Numbered from the stretch's first letter, positions 35,222 through 44,374 are shown. The stretch: 64,000 nucleotides of DNA from Paenibacillus amylolyticus (GCF_003719335.1 NZ_RIAS01000017.1:90071-154070); one strand, 5' to 3'. A program made the numbers and translations. The notes: generated from the sequence alone by a model not told the origin.

Positions 35222-35841
35222 TCAACCCTCCCGTTGGTTAGTCCGGCGAATCCGTGGATTTCTTTCGTTCCACCGATTTCAACCAGCGTAATTTCATGCA
35301 TTTCTCCTGGTTCGAAGCGGACGGAGAGACCCGAAGCGATATCCAGTCGATATCCTTTAGTACCTTCCCGGTCAAATGATAAAGCGGGGTTCGTTTCAAA
35401 AAAATGAAAGTGTGATCCGACCTGAATGGGGCGACTGCCTGTATTGGTCACGGAACGGGTAATTCGTTTGCGGTCAGGTAACAGGATAATAGGGTCATCC
35501 GCAAATTCATACTCACCGGGGATAATCGCACCATCGATCCGGGCAACAGGCTCATGTACAGTCACCAGCTTCGTTCCATCGGGGAACGTGGCTTCAATCT
35601 GAACTTCACTCAGCAATTCGGCTACGCCATCCATTACCTCGTTTGCTGATAAAAGGTGACGAGCTTCTTCCATCAGTTGTTTTACGGTTTTTCCATCCCG
35701 TGCACCCTCTACGACAAAACCTGAAATATAGGCGGCGGCTTCCGGGTAATTCAGCTGAACGCCACGTTTCAGCCGCTTTTCAGCCATGTCTGCAGCGAGG
35801 TACATCAGTAATTTTTCACGTTCCTGTACAGTTAAATGCAT
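35218..35841 (-). CDS. ureAB: Fused urease gamma-beta subunit
   Basis: 207 residues; the ATG at 35841 follows AAGGAG by nine bases and gives the standard gamma start MHLTVQEREKLLMYLAADMA. Residues 1-100 are urease gamma (LNYPEAAAYI, MDGVAELLSEVQIEATFPDG); residues about 108-207 are beta (GAIIPGEYEF, SRPIQVGSHFHFFETN, FEPGEMHEITLVEIGG). The two are normally separate in Bacillus; a fusion is known from Helicobacter and scattered others. Translationally coupled to ureC. Two TnrA/GlnR-like boxes lie upstream. Confidence 0.93.
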   Translation of the reverse strand: MHLTVQEREKLLMYLAADMAEKRLKRGVQLNYPEAAAYISGFVVEGARDGKTVKQLMEEARHLLSANEVMDGVAELLSEVQIEATFPDGTKLVTVHEPVARIDGAIIPGEYEFADDPIILLPDRKRITRSVTNTGSRPIQVGSHFHFFETNPALSFDREGTKGYRLDIASGLSVRFEPGEMHEITLVEIGGTKEIHGFAGLTNGRVE

Positions 35842-35922
35842 AGTCAGCAACTCCTTCGCTGAGTTAAAATAAGTAGGAATAACAGGTCAAGTTTCATGTA
35901 ATCTTTTTCCAATCATTGCTTA

Positions 35923-35939
35923 TGTTTGAAAATGTAACA
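35923..35939. promoter_or_regulatory. TnrA/GlnR-like box 1
   Basis: TGTTTGAAAATGTAACA matches the Bacillus consensus TGTNANAWWWTMTNACA at 15 of 17 positions. About 82 bp upstream of the urease start. Confidence 0.6.
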
Positions 35940-35966
35940 TGGTTGTGGAGGGGAGTCAAACAAAAA

Positions 35967-35983
35967 TGTCAAATAACATAACA
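35967..35983. promoter_or_regulatory. TnrA/GlnR-like box 2
   Basis: TGTCAAATAACATAACA matches TGTNANAWWWTMTNACA at 16 of 17 positions. It starts 44 bp from box 1, close to four helical turns. The rest of 35842-36152 holds no gene; TATACT at 36121 is a possible -10 box for the AraC gene. Confidence 0.65.
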
Positions 35984-36152
35984 TAAGAAGATCGATTTGT
36001 GCAAGATCACAAATGATTGTTAAAGAAAAGGTGCTGAACACAATCTTAATGCGGAGATGGGTGGGGCATGATGAAACTTCAGAGTGCACAAATCGTTGCG
36101 AAACTTTGGTTACATAAAGCTATACTTTACTTTAATTGAGAGGAGGGATCAG

Positions 36153-37037
36153 ATGGATTGGCTGATGAGAATGAATCGTGCTCTAGATCATATTGAAACG
36201 AATCTATCCAACGAAATCAGTTTAAAAGACGTTGCGCAGTGTGCCTGCTGTTCTTCATATCAATTTCAGAGGATGTTCTCGTTCATTACGAATGTGCCAC
36301 TGGCAGAGTATATTAGAAGAAGACGGCTTACACTGGCTGCTATCGAATTACAGACCAGTGATGCGAAAGTGCTTGATGTTGCAATAAAGTATGGCTACGA
36401 ATCTCCGGTATCGTTTGCAAGGGCGTTTCATGCTTTACATGGAGTGAACCCTGCACGTGCAAGAGAAAAAGGGACAGCGCTCAAAGCCTATCCACGGCTT
36501 TCCTTTCTTATCTCTATTAAAGGGGCTGAGCCTATGAATTATCGCATTGAAACAAGAGAAAGCTTTGAAGTGTTCGGGATCGAAAAAATATTCAGCTTAA
36601 ACGGAAAAGAAACCCCAGCCGACTTATGGAAACAAAGTCATGTGAATGGTGAGGTTGAAAAACTTGCACTCCATGCCAATGGGCTGCCTGATTTTTTAAA
36701 TCAGAACTATCATCCAGTACACGCTGTGTGCAGTTACAGACCGACGGAAGAAGAAACATTTCCGTATATGTTGTGTGCATTTAAAAAGGAGACAAGTGTA
36801 ACTGCTAGTTACAAAGTAATCTCCATTCCTGCTTATACGTGGGCCATCTTTTCATCCGAACCATTTGAATGGGATCAACTGGGGGAAGTAATGGAAACAT
36901 TATATAAACGTTTCTTCTCGGAGTGGCTCCCCACAGCAGGTTATGAGCAAGTTGACGGCCTCGAATTCGAGGTTACAGGAAGCAAGGATGGACTGCAATT
37001 CGTCGAATTATGGTTTGCTGTACGAAAAATCAATTGA
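36153..37037 (+). CDS. AraC-family regulator with GyrI-like ligand-binding domain
   Basis: 294 residues; GAGGAGGG precedes the ATG at 36153. The DNA-binding domain is at the N-terminus: LKDVAQCACCSSYQFQRMFS and DVAIKYGYESPVSFARAFHA (about 26-96). The C-terminal half (about 130-294), with IETRESFEVFGIEK, AVCSYRPT and SIPAYTWAIFSSE, is a GyrI/Rob-type domain that binds small lipophilic compounds. Such regulators often activate multidrug export or stress genes; no obvious target lies alongside. Confidence 0.88.
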   Translation: MDWLMRMNRALDHIETNLSNEISLKDVAQCACCSSYQFQRMFSFITNVPLAEYIRRRRLTLAAIELQTSDAKVLDVAIKYGYESPVSFARAFHALHGVNPARAREKGTALKAYPRLSFLISIKGAEPMNYRIETRESFEVFGIEKIFSLNGKETPADLWKQSHVNGEVEKLALHANGLPDFLNQNYHPVHAVCSYRPTEEETFPYMLCAFKKETSVTASYKVISIPAYTWAIFSSEPFEWDQLGEVMETLYKRFFSEWLPTAGYEQVDGLEFEVTGSKDGLQFVELWFAVRKIN

Positions 37038-37078
37038 TCTGGTTGATCTAAAATAAGCCAGCCTAAATAGCCCGATCC

Positions 37079-37112
37079 AGCAGTCTTCCAATAGAAGGCT
37101 GCTATTCATTTT
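37079..37112 (+). terminator. Rho-independent terminator
   Basis: AGCAGTCTTC (37079-37088) pairs with GAAGGCTGCT (37094-37103) with one wobble; a loose T-rich tail follows. Ends the AraC/GyrI gene. Confidence 0.75.
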
Positions 37113-37166
37113 ATACACATAAATGACGATAATGGATCTATAAAAAAATAAAAAGAAAAAGGTGAT

Positions 37167-38360
37167 ATGTTGCTTCACATCAAAAGATTAATATCTCTGG
37201 TAATCATCCTAATGCTCAGCAGTGCTTTTACCGGAACGGTGTCTGCAAACAACTTTCAAAACCTGCCCAAACCAGACTGGACCTTCTCCATTCCAGATGG
37301 ACACGAGTATTTGTCGGACAGTAATGTTCGGATTACAAATCAAACATTGAACTTTATGAGCATGGACAATCAGATGTACATTTTTGACAAGAAGACAGGA
37401 AAGCAATTATCCAAAACCGATTATACTGCTGGAAGCAACCTGTTTTTTAGTTTTTTTGGTACATATGCACAAGTCGCGCAAAACGGTAATGTTTATATCC
37501 TCACTTCGATAAAGAATAGTTCTGGCGTTGTTAAACAACGTCTAACCGCATACAATCCTAACGGAAAAGTATTGTGGATGAAGTATTTTGACGAAAAAGT
37601 CCGTTCCATATCAGGAGTATCCATCATGCCTGATGGTAATTTGTTTGTTTATCTGGAAACAGCTTCTGAGCGGGTGACTAGTTATCGGTATAATCCGGAA
37701 GGTAAGTTTTTGGGTAAAAACAATTGGAACGCATCCATTCTTTACGGTTTTGTCAATGGTTTACTCGAAACCATCAATAGTACAAGCAAAACGTCCAGCC
37801 GCATGACATATTTTGATTTTAAAATGAAGCAGCAATTTCAATACCATTTTGACTTTAAAGAAGGCATGTTTTCAGGGTTCGGTCCCGATGGTTTACTTCA
37901 TTTTCAGAAGAATCACGGAAACAATGTTATAAGTTTCAGTGCTAAAACAACGAAGGGGAAGGAAGTATGGACTAAAAAAATCAGCAATGTGAGCTACTAT
38001 GACGACATGGAGACATCCATGACCGTGAAAAGAAACGTGTTTTCTAATGGATTCACAGGAATTCAATCGAATGGAAATTTTTTCATTATTGACCCCAAAG
38101 GCATCATGCAAACTGTCCCTGCTTCAGCCAAAATGTACCAGACCGCGCCAGATGGAACTGTCATGCTGGTTGAGGACTCAAAAATATCCATCTATCAGAC
38201 AAGTGCGTCGGCAAAGACCAAACTGAAGTTACTTCATACCGTTAATATTTCTGAACTAAAGGAGTCTGATCCCACATTTGTATATGAGGGCGAAGGCATT
38301 ATTTATGTAATGACCGATAATGTTCAGATAAACCGATTTGATTTAAATAAGCAACCTTAG
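37167..38360 (+). CDS. Secreted beta-propeller-like protein of unknown function
   Basis: 397 residues; AAGGTGAT precedes the ATG. Signal peptide with likely cleavage after TVSA (about 27). The rest consists of short repeated beta-rich units such as MYIFDKKTGKQLSK, NVYILTSI, GKVLWMKYF, NLFVYLETA and IIYVMTDN, typical of PQQ/WD-type propellers that read an inner ligand or partner. No catalytic motif is visible. Stands alone between two terminators. Confidence 0.7.
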   Translation: MLLHIKRLISLVIILMLSSAFTGTVSANNFQNLPKPDWTFSIPDGHEYLSDSNVRITNQTLNFMSMDNQMYIFDKKTGKQLSKTDYTAGSNLFFSFFGTYAQVAQNGNVYILTSIKNSSGVVKQRLTAYNPNGKVLWMKYFDEKVRSISGVSIMPDGNLFVYLETASERVTSYRYNPEGKFLGKNNWNASILYGFVNGLLETINSTSKTSSRMTYFDFKMKQQFQYHFDFKEGMFSGFGPDGLLHFQKNHGNNVISFSAKTTKGKEVWTKKISNVSYYDDMETSMTVKRNVFSNGFTGIQSNGNFFIIDPKGIMQTVPASAKMYQTAPDGTVMLVEDSKISIYQTSASAKTKLKLLHTVNISELKESDPTFVYEGEGIIYVMTDNVQINRFDLNKQP

Positions 38361-38399
38361 GGTATCGTTTCTTACTCATGTAAATAATCTTTCCTAAAC

Positions 38400-38435
38400 A
38401 AGTCGCCGATATGGCGACTTTTGCTATTTTTAGAT
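38400..38435 (+). terminator. Rho-independent terminator
   Basis: AAGTCGCC (38400-38407) pairs with GGCGACTT (38413-38420), five-base loop, T-rich tail with TTTTT at 38427. Ends the propeller gene. Confidence 0.85.
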
Positions 38436-38499
38436 TTTTCTGCGGTTTCGTGTTTTAATAATGAGGTGTCTATATCATTTAAGGTCAGGATGTTAATAT

Positions 38500-39480
38500 A
38501 TGAGCAAATATATAATCGGAATAGATCTGGGCGGAACCAATATTAAATCGGCTATATTTAATACAGCATTTCAGAAAGTTCACGAACGAAGTGATGCCAC
38601 CGAAGCCGATAAAGGCCCGATCCATGTGTTAAATAGAATGGCAAACATTACACAAGAAATGATGTTGGCTGAAGGAATCCATGCAGATGAGATAAATTGC
38701 ATGGGTATAGGTGTGCCAGGCTTATTAGACCCACAAACCGGCTTATCTATATTTTCGCCTAATTTTCCTGGATGGGAGAAGATCCATGTAGTGAATCACA
38801 TGGACAAACATGTTGATTTCCCTGTTTTTATCGACAATGACGTACGTGTTAATCTATATGGTGAATGGCTGTTTGGTGCAGGTGTCGGTCATCGTAATTT
38901 GGTATTAATCACCTTAGGGACTGGTCTGGGTTCTGGAATCATCAATGACGGGAAGGTAATCTACGGAGCAACATCAAGTGCTGGGGAAATTGGACACATG
39001 AATATGTATAGGGAAGGCCGTGCTTGTCGTTGCGGGAGTTCAGGCTGCCTGGGCAGATATGTATCTGCCATTGGAATGGTTCGAACGTTGACGGAAAAGC
39101 TGGAGGCAGGCCGATCCAGTATGATTATAGAGTGGGTAGAAGGAGAGCCGTCCAGAATTACCGCTCATATGATCTCGAATGCGTATGACCTTGGCGATGC
39201 ACTTGCTGTTGAAGTCATGCACGAAACAGGAGAGATATTGGGTTTTGGCCTTTCCAATGTCATAAATATGTTGAATCCCGAAATGATTATCATAGGTGGC
39301 GGCATGTCCGCAGCAGGTGATCGGCTCCTTAACACCGTCCGTTATACCGTTAGAAATCACTCATTGAAGCTCTCTTCAGGAGCCTGTACCATCGTGCAAG
39401 CCAAATTGGGTGGACAAGCGGGCGTAATCGGTGCCGCCGCATATGCGAATCACAGGCTACTTTCTAACACCGGAATGTAA
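38500..39480 (+). CDS. ROK-family sugar kinase
   Basis: 326 residues. ATP site YIIGIDLGGTNIKSAIF (4-20), catalytic FIDNDVRVN (about 110-118), LGTGLGSGII and the ROK signature region from GAGEIGH-like SAGEIGHMN. The zinc motif reads CRCGSSGCLGRYVS: all three cysteines are present, but the family's usual Glu after the last Cys is Gly. ROK kinases phosphorylate glucose, N-acetylmannosamine or allose-type sugars; the exact sugar is open. The ribosome site is weak (AGG about 12 bases before). It converges on the beta-glucuronidase-locus regulator. Confidence 0.88.
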   Translation: MSKYIIGIDLGGTNIKSAIFNTAFQKVHERSDATEADKGPIHVLNRMANITQEMMLAEGIHADEINCMGIGVPGLLDPQTGLSIFSPNFPGWEKIHVVNHMDKHVDFPVFIDNDVRVNLYGEWLFGAGVGHRNLVLITLGTGLGSGIINDGKVIYGATSSAGEIGHMNMYREGRACRCGSSGCLGRYVSAIGMVRTLTEKLEAGRSSMIIEWVEGEPSRITAHMISNAYDLGDALAVEVMHETGEILGFGLSNVINMLNPEMIIIGGGMSAAGDRLLNTVRYTVRNHSLKLSSGACTIVQAKLGGQAGVIGAAAYANHRLLSNTGM

Positions 39481-39506
39481 CTTGTAAGTTACAAAATAAA
39501 CCTTCA

Positions 39507-39534
39507 AAAGCCGCTTTTACAGCGTTTTTTTGTT
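39507..39534. terminator. Bidirectional terminator between convergent genes
   Basis: AAAAGCCGCT...AGCGTTTTTTT: CGCT/AGCG stem extended by A/T tracts. It lies between the ROK kinase and the AraC regulator, which converge. Confidence 0.6.
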
Positions 39535-39552
39535 GTCCCTGATCCAATGAAT

Positions 39553-40797
39553 TTAATCCTTTGTTCTTTGATCTTTAAATTGTTTGGGTGTACATCCCGT
39601 ATATGTTTTAAACACTTTCGCAAAGTAACTCTGATCGTAAAAGTTTAAAAGAGTAGAAATCTCCGCTAAAGTATAATGAGAATACGTCAACAGATTTTGA
39701 GCTTCTTCAATTTTCGTTTTCAAAATAAACTGCGAAATGGAGATGCCGACTTCTTTTTTAAACAGATTGGACAAATAATTCGGATTCAACGAACTGATTT
39801 CAGCCAGTTGTGCGACCGTAATCCGTTCATTTAAATGGTTGAAGATATAGTTTTGGCATATGTTGATCGGTTTCGAGTATTTGTGTTTTTTACTACGCTT
39901 CACACGTTCCGCAAAATCAAGCAGAGCAACCTCCATTAAATCCTCTACCGCTTGGCTGTCGGTTAAGTCCTCAATTTTAAGAATATAAAAATCACTAAGA
40001 TTATAAGCAATCTCTTGAAAAACACCACCTTCTACTGCTGACCTTGTTGCAAGCGTGATAAGGGAGATCGCCAGATTCTTTTGGCTACGCAAATAACTCG
40101 TCTTGGACAACACACTTTTTTTGCCTTGTTTGTGAATGGTATGAAAGGATTCCAGCACCTTATCGGTTCTACCCAATCGAATGAAATCAAATACTTTCTT
40201 CTCTTTATCGATTTCCGTGTGAATAAGATTATTTTGACGGTCGTCTATGATTTGCTTATACGGCTGCTCGATTTCCAGCGTTTTTCTCCAACGCTCATTC
40301 TCATTTTTCATTAAGATTTCGTCCAGCGTCAGCTTCTCCTGATAGAGCATGAAATACATCGTCATACTAAGATTAATCAATTTAAAAGTACTCATCACAG
40401 GGACTCCGTCGTAATACATCTTCACTTCCTGGTGATCCGCCTTAGCTAACAAATCACTTAGAGTAACACGAATGATTTCCTCTGTCATTTTAAAATTAAT
40501 AATCGGGCCAACAATGATGATTCCTTTCCACTGATGATCTGCACGAATACGTATTGCAAAAAATTTCTCCAAATAGATTGTTTCTCGAAGGACAGGAAGC
40601 TGCTCGAGTGGCATGCTGGAAAACAGGTCTGTCATGATCTTATCGTCAGTGGGAAGTAACGGGTTATGCTGGAAATCCACAGGGGTGACCTGATAGATTA
40701 GCTTGTATTCGTTATCAAAATAGTAGACGGGTACATTGTATAAATGATGTGTCATATTACATATATATTCAACGTTTTCATCACAAAAGTTATACAT
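39553..40797 (-). CDS. AraC-family regulator of the beta-glucuronide locus
   Basis: 414 residues from the ATG at 40797, seven bases after GGAGG. The N-terminal 300 residues form a sensory region without a receiver domain, including YFDNEYKLIYQVTPVDFQ, which resembles YesN-like one-component proteins. The C-terminus has both AraC helices: LAEISSLNPNYLSNLFKKEV and ISTLLNFYDQSYFAKVFKTY. Divergent from the symporter and beta-glucuronidase genes, with a gap holding direct repeats suited to AraC-type binding, so it most likely activates them. Confidence 0.88.
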   Translation of the reverse strand: MYNFCDENVEYICNMTHHLYNVPVYYFDNEYKLIYQVTPVDFQHNPLLPTDDKIMTDLFSSMPLEQLPVLRETIYLEKFFAIRIRADHQWKGIIIVGPIINFKMTEEIIRVTLSDLLAKADHQEVKMYYDGVPVMSTFKLINLSMTMYFMLYQEKLTLDEILMKNENERWRKTLEIEQPYKQIIDDRQNNLIHTEIDKEKKVFDFIRLGRTDKVLESFHTIHKQGKKSVLSKTSYLRSQKNLAISLITLATRSAVEGGVFQEIAYNLSDFYILKIEDLTDSQAVEDLMEVALLDFAERVKRSKKHKYSKPINICQNYIFNHLNERITVAQLAEISSLNPNYLSNLFKKEVGISISQFILKTKIEEAQNLLTYSHYTLAEISTLLNFYDQSYFAKVFKTYTGCTPKQFKDQRTKD

Positions 40798-40833
40798 CAC
40801 CAAGCCTCCGTTCCAGTCTTAGAAGTGAAAAAC

Positions 40834-40862
40834 ACATGTGAATATTCCTATTTACATGTGAA
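40834..40862. repeat. Two ACATGTGAA direct repeats 20 bp apart
   Basis: ACATGTGAA at 40834 and again at 40854, with a looser CATATGAAA at 40870. The spacing, about two helical turns, is typical of AraC-type half sites. They lie just upstream of the regulator's own start. Confidence 0.5.
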
Positions 40863-40904
40863 ACTTACCATATGAAACCTCACAAGACCGATTATAATTT
40901 GTCA

Positions 40905-40918
40905 TGAAATCGATTTCA
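40905..40918. promoter_or_regulatory. Palindrome TGAAATCGATTTCA
   Basis: Perfect 14-bp palindrome in the divergent gap before the symporter gene. It matches cre at 12 of 14 positions but with the wrong bases next to the central CG, so it may belong to a LacI-family protein. Confidence 0.4.
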
Positions 40919-40979
40919 AGCATGGATTTAAGGGGGATCAGCTACTCAGCCAATATAACACACGACCTACACCCTGAAT

Positions 40980-40993
40980 TGAGAGCGTTATCA
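40980..40993 (+). promoter_or_regulatory. Candidate cre (CcpA) site
   Basis: TGAGAGCGTTATCA matches TGWAARCGYTWNCW at 13 of 14 positions; 73 bp before the symporter start, a position fitting glucose repression of the locus. Confidence 0.5.
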
Positions 40994-41065
40994 AAAGAAC
41001 AAATTTGTATTGCAATAAAATTCGGCAATAGTTACTCCAAATTTTGAATAAAGAGGTGGATTTTT

Positions 41066-42418
41066 ATGCGTCCTTTCGGATATAAGGATAAATTCGGCTA
41101 TTTGTTTGGTGATTTTGGAAACGATTTCTTTTTTGCGCTAGTTGGCTCATTTTTAATGGTCTATTACACCGATGTATTTCATATTAACCCGGCAGCGGTC
41201 GGAGGATTATTCCTGTTAGCCCGTTTGTGGGATGCCGTAGCCGATGTCACGTGGGGACGTTTTGTTGATACGCGTAAAGCAAGCAAACACGGTAAATTCA
41301 AACCATGGATTTATCGCATGTCATTTCCGCTTGTGATCTCCGGGGTACTCATGTTTGTTTACATTCCCGGAATGCCCGATGGATTTTATCTCGCCTACGC
41401 TTATGTTACTTATATTCTCTGGGGAACGCTTTACAGCACCGTTAACATTCCTTACGGTTCCATGGCTTCGGTCATTACGGCTGACCCAGTAGAACGAACC
41501 GTGCTGTCTACATGGAGATCGCTGGGAGCAACATTGGCGCAATTATTTGTAGGCGTGGTGGGCCCCTTGCTGTTGTTTGTAAATAACGAAGCCAACGCAA
41601 GCCGTTTTTTACTGGGAGCTGTTATTTTTGGAATATTGTCCATTGCTTCTTATATGGCGTGTTATAAATTATCGCTCGAACGTGTTATCCCGGATATGAA
41701 TGAGAAACCAAATACCAATTTGAGAAAAACATTATATGGACTTTTGAAAAATAAACCACTCATCGTCTTTTTGATCGGATCGCTCATTTTCTTAATCAAT
41801 TTAATGTTGCTGGGTACAGTTAATACGTATTTGTTCAAGGACTATTTTGGTAACGCGCAATTACTTAGTGTGTTCAGTCTGGTTCAAGCTGCGCCTATTT
41901 TTATCGGAATGCCGTTAATCAAACCGCTCGTAGCAAAGTTCGGAAAAAAAGAAGTTGCCGCTGCTGGCTTTTTACTCTCAACGCTCGTTTACTTGCTGCT
42001 CTATTTCATACCGAACCTTTCGGCTGTTCAATACATGGCGATTCTGTTCATTGGGTTGTTAGGATACGGTCTGTTCAATCTGATCAGCTGGGCGTTTATT
42101 ACAGACCTGGTTGACTATCATGAACATGTTACAGGACTGCGAGAGGATGCAACGATATATTCTATTTATTCCTTTTCGCGTAAAGTTGGGCAGGCCGTTG
42201 CTGGAGGTATTGGCGGGGTAGCTATGGCGGCTGTCGGGTATAATGCTACACTGCATGTTCAAACACCACGTACACTTGAAGGCATTTATTTCTTGGCAAC
42301 GCTTGTTCCAGCTATGGGTCTGTTTCTCGTATTTATCTGCATTGCTTTCCTATATCCATTAAACAAGAAACGTACAGCACAACTTGTAAGCGATATCAAC
42401 GCAAAACGAATGAACTGA
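41066..42418 (+). CDS. GPH-family glycoside/glucuronide:cation symporter
   Basis: 450 residues; AAAGAGGTGG precedes the ATG. About twelve membrane segments. The opening FGYKDKFGYLFGDFGNDFFFALVGSFLMVYYTDV, with Asn/Asp residues in the first helix, and RLWDAVADVTWGRFVDTRKA (about 53-72) are signatures of the MelB/UidB/YihP group, which move glycosides with sodium or protons. Placed directly before a UidA-type enzyme, it most likely imports beta-glucuronides or a related glycoside. Confidence 0.9.
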   Translation: MRPFGYKDKFGYLFGDFGNDFFFALVGSFLMVYYTDVFHINPAAVGGLFLLARLWDAVADVTWGRFVDTRKASKHGKFKPWIYRMSFPLVISGVLMFVYIPGMPDGFYLAYAYVTYILWGTLYSTVNIPYGSMASVITADPVERTVLSTWRSLGATLAQLFVGVVGPLLLFVNNEANASRFLLGAVIFGILSIASYMACYKLSLERVIPDMNEKPNTNLRKTLYGLLKNKPLIVFLIGSLIFLINLMLLGTVNTYLFKDYFGNAQLLSVFSLVQAAPIFIGMPLIKPLVAKFGKKEVAAAGFLLSTLVYLLLYFIPNLSAVQYMAILFIGLLGYGLFNLISWAFITDLVDYHEHVTGLREDATIYSIYSFSRKVGQAVAGGIGGVAMAAVGYNATLHVQTPRTLEGIYFLATLVPAMGLFLVFICIAFLYPLNKKRTAQLVSDINAKRMN

Positions 42419-42500
42419 TACCCGAGACACGTTTCACAACCTGTAGAAGGCAGGAGGTAGAGGAAGCATCTACTTTATAGAGAATGAAGGAGAGGTTCAT

Positions 42501-44288
42501 ATGTTATACCCTATATTGACCGAGACACGTAATCTAATCGATCTGAATGGAATCTGGAATTTCAAATTGGATGCCGGAGAGGGATTTCAGGAAAATTGGC
42601 AAAAGGAAAAACTCCAAGATCCGATGCGCATGGCTGTTCCAGCTTCATATAATGATATCGGAGTAAGCGCCACAATTCGTGACCATGTGGGCTGGGTCTG
42701 GTACGAGCGGGAGATCACGCTACCGAGTGTGATGAGTGAAGAGAGAGTTGTACTACGATTTGGCTCCGTTACCCATTTGGCCAAAGTGTATGTGAACGGG
42801 GAATTTGTTACTCAGCACAAAGGCGGCTTTTTACCTTTTGAAGCTGAGATAAACCGTTACCTTCACAAAGGAAAAAATCGCCTAACCGTCGCTGTAAATA
42901 ATATCGTGGATGAAACAACACTACCCGTTGGTTCCATCATTGAGAAACAACATTCAAATGGACAAACAACGGTGCACAATCTGCCGAACTTTGATTTTTT
43001 CAACTATGCCGGTCTGCATCGCCCTGTAAAAATATATACAACACCAACGACCTATGTTAAGGATGTCACGATCGTAACGGAATTGGATGGACAGGTTCAG
43101 TATTCCATTGATGTGGTTGGATCTGCGTCAGTTAAAGCTAAAATTATCGATGAATCCGGCTCTTTGGTTGCAGCATCCGAAGGCGAATCCGGCACAATGA
43201 TCATATCAGACGTTAGACTCTGGGAGCCGCTGAATGCCTACTTATACACGTTGCGTGTAGAACTGGAAACCGAAGGAGAAACAATAGATGTTTATGAACA
43301 GCCATTCGGGGTGAGAAGTGTCGAAGTGAAGGAAGGCAAGTTCCTGATTAATGATAAACCTTTTTACTTCAAAGGGTATGGCAAACATGAGGATACGACC
43401 ATTCATGGCAGAGGTTTTAATGAAGCAGCCAATGTGCTTGATTTTAATCTGATGAAATGGTCTGGAGCCAACTCCTTCCGTACCGCACACTATCCATATT
43501 CAGAAGAAGTGATGCGGCTGGCTGATCGGGAAGGTTTTGTCGTGATTGATGAGGTGGCCGCAGTTGGCATGCATCTGAGCATGCTGGTCGTTCATCGCGG
43601 AGGTGTGCTCAAGAACACATGGGACGAACTTGATACGTTCGAACATCATCAGGACGACATTCGGGAACTCATTCAGCGGGACAAAAACCACCCCTGTGTA
43701 GTCATGTGGAATATAGCTAACGAGCCTGCCTCTGAAGAAAAGGGAGCATATGAATATTTTAAACCGTTGATTGATCTAACGAGAGAATTAGATCCACAGA
43801 AACGTCCGGTGACCATTGTTACTCAAATGGAATCCTCACCTGAGAAGGATCAGATTGCGGAGATGCTGGATATTCTCACTTTTAACCGATATTACGGCTG
43901 GTATGTGGATGGTGGGGATCTGGATGCTGCCAAGGAAAAGCTTCGCGCTGAATTCAATGGCTGGCTAAAACGATGCCCGAACAAACCTTTTATGATGACC
44001 GAATACGGGGCAGACACGGTTGCCGGATTGCACGATGTTGAACCTGTCATGTTTACGGAGGAATACCAAGTGGAATTTTACAAAGCGAACCATGAAGTAT
44101 TCGATGAATTTGAGCACTTTGTCGGTGAACAAGTATGGAACTTTGCTGATTTTGCCACCAGTCAAGGAATTATTCGTGTACAAGGCAATAAGAAAGGCAT
44201 TTTCACACGGGATCGCAAACCGAAAGCTATCGCACATGAACTGAAAAGACGCTGGACGAGCATACCGGATTTTTATTATAAGCGCTAA
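42501..44288 (+). CDS. uidA: Beta-glucuronidase (GH2)
   Basis: 595 residues (E. coli UidA has 603). The start MLYPILTETRNLIDLNGIWN and VPASYNDIG, VGWVWYEREITLP follow the UidA pattern closely. Acid/base Glu408 lies in WNIANEPAS and nucleophile Glu501 in MTEYGADT. GFNEAANVLDFNLMKWSGANSFRTAHYPYSEE-type GH2 core is intact. No signal peptide, so it cleaves imported beta-glucuronides in the cytoplasm. Uptake by the preceding symporter and control by the divergent AraC protein complete the locus; hexuronate catabolism genes are not in the window. Confidence 0.92.
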   Translation: MLYPILTETRNLIDLNGIWNFKLDAGEGFQENWQKEKLQDPMRMAVPASYNDIGVSATIRDHVGWVWYEREITLPSVMSEERVVLRFGSVTHLAKVYVNGEFVTQHKGGFLPFEAEINRYLHKGKNRLTVAVNNIVDETTLPVGSIIEKQHSNGQTTVHNLPNFDFFNYAGLHRPVKIYTTPTTYVKDVTIVTELDGQVQYSIDVVGSASVKAKIIDESGSLVAASEGESGTMIISDVRLWEPLNAYLYTLRVELETEGETIDVYEQPFGVRSVEVKEGKFLINDKPFYFKGYGKHEDTTIHGRGFNEAANVLDFNLMKWSGANSFRTAHYPYSEEVMRLADREGFVVIDEVAAVGMHLSMLVVHRGGVLKNTWDELDTFEHHQDDIRELIQRDKNHPCVVMWNIANEPASEEKGAYEYFKPLIDLTRELDPQKRPVTIVTQMESSPEKDQIAEMLDILTFNRYYGWYVDGGDLDAAKEKLRAEFNGWLKRCPNKPFMMTEYGADTVAGLHDVEPVMFTEEYQVEFYKANHEVFDEFEHFVGEQVWNFADFATSQGIIRVQGNKKGIFTRDRKPKAIAHELKRRWTSIPDFYYKR

Positions 44289-44330
44289 GAACGAAACAGG
44301 AATATTCACATAAAGCAATCCGCGTGATCA

Positions 44331-44374
44331 ATAGATAAGGCAGCTAATCATTAAGATTAGCTGTCTATTTTTTT
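44331..44374 (+). terminator. Rho-independent terminator
   Basis: CAGCTAATC (44341-44349) pairs with GATTAGCTG (44355-44363), extended by ATAGA/TCTAT, then TTTTTTT. Ends the symporter-uidA unit. Confidence 0.9.
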
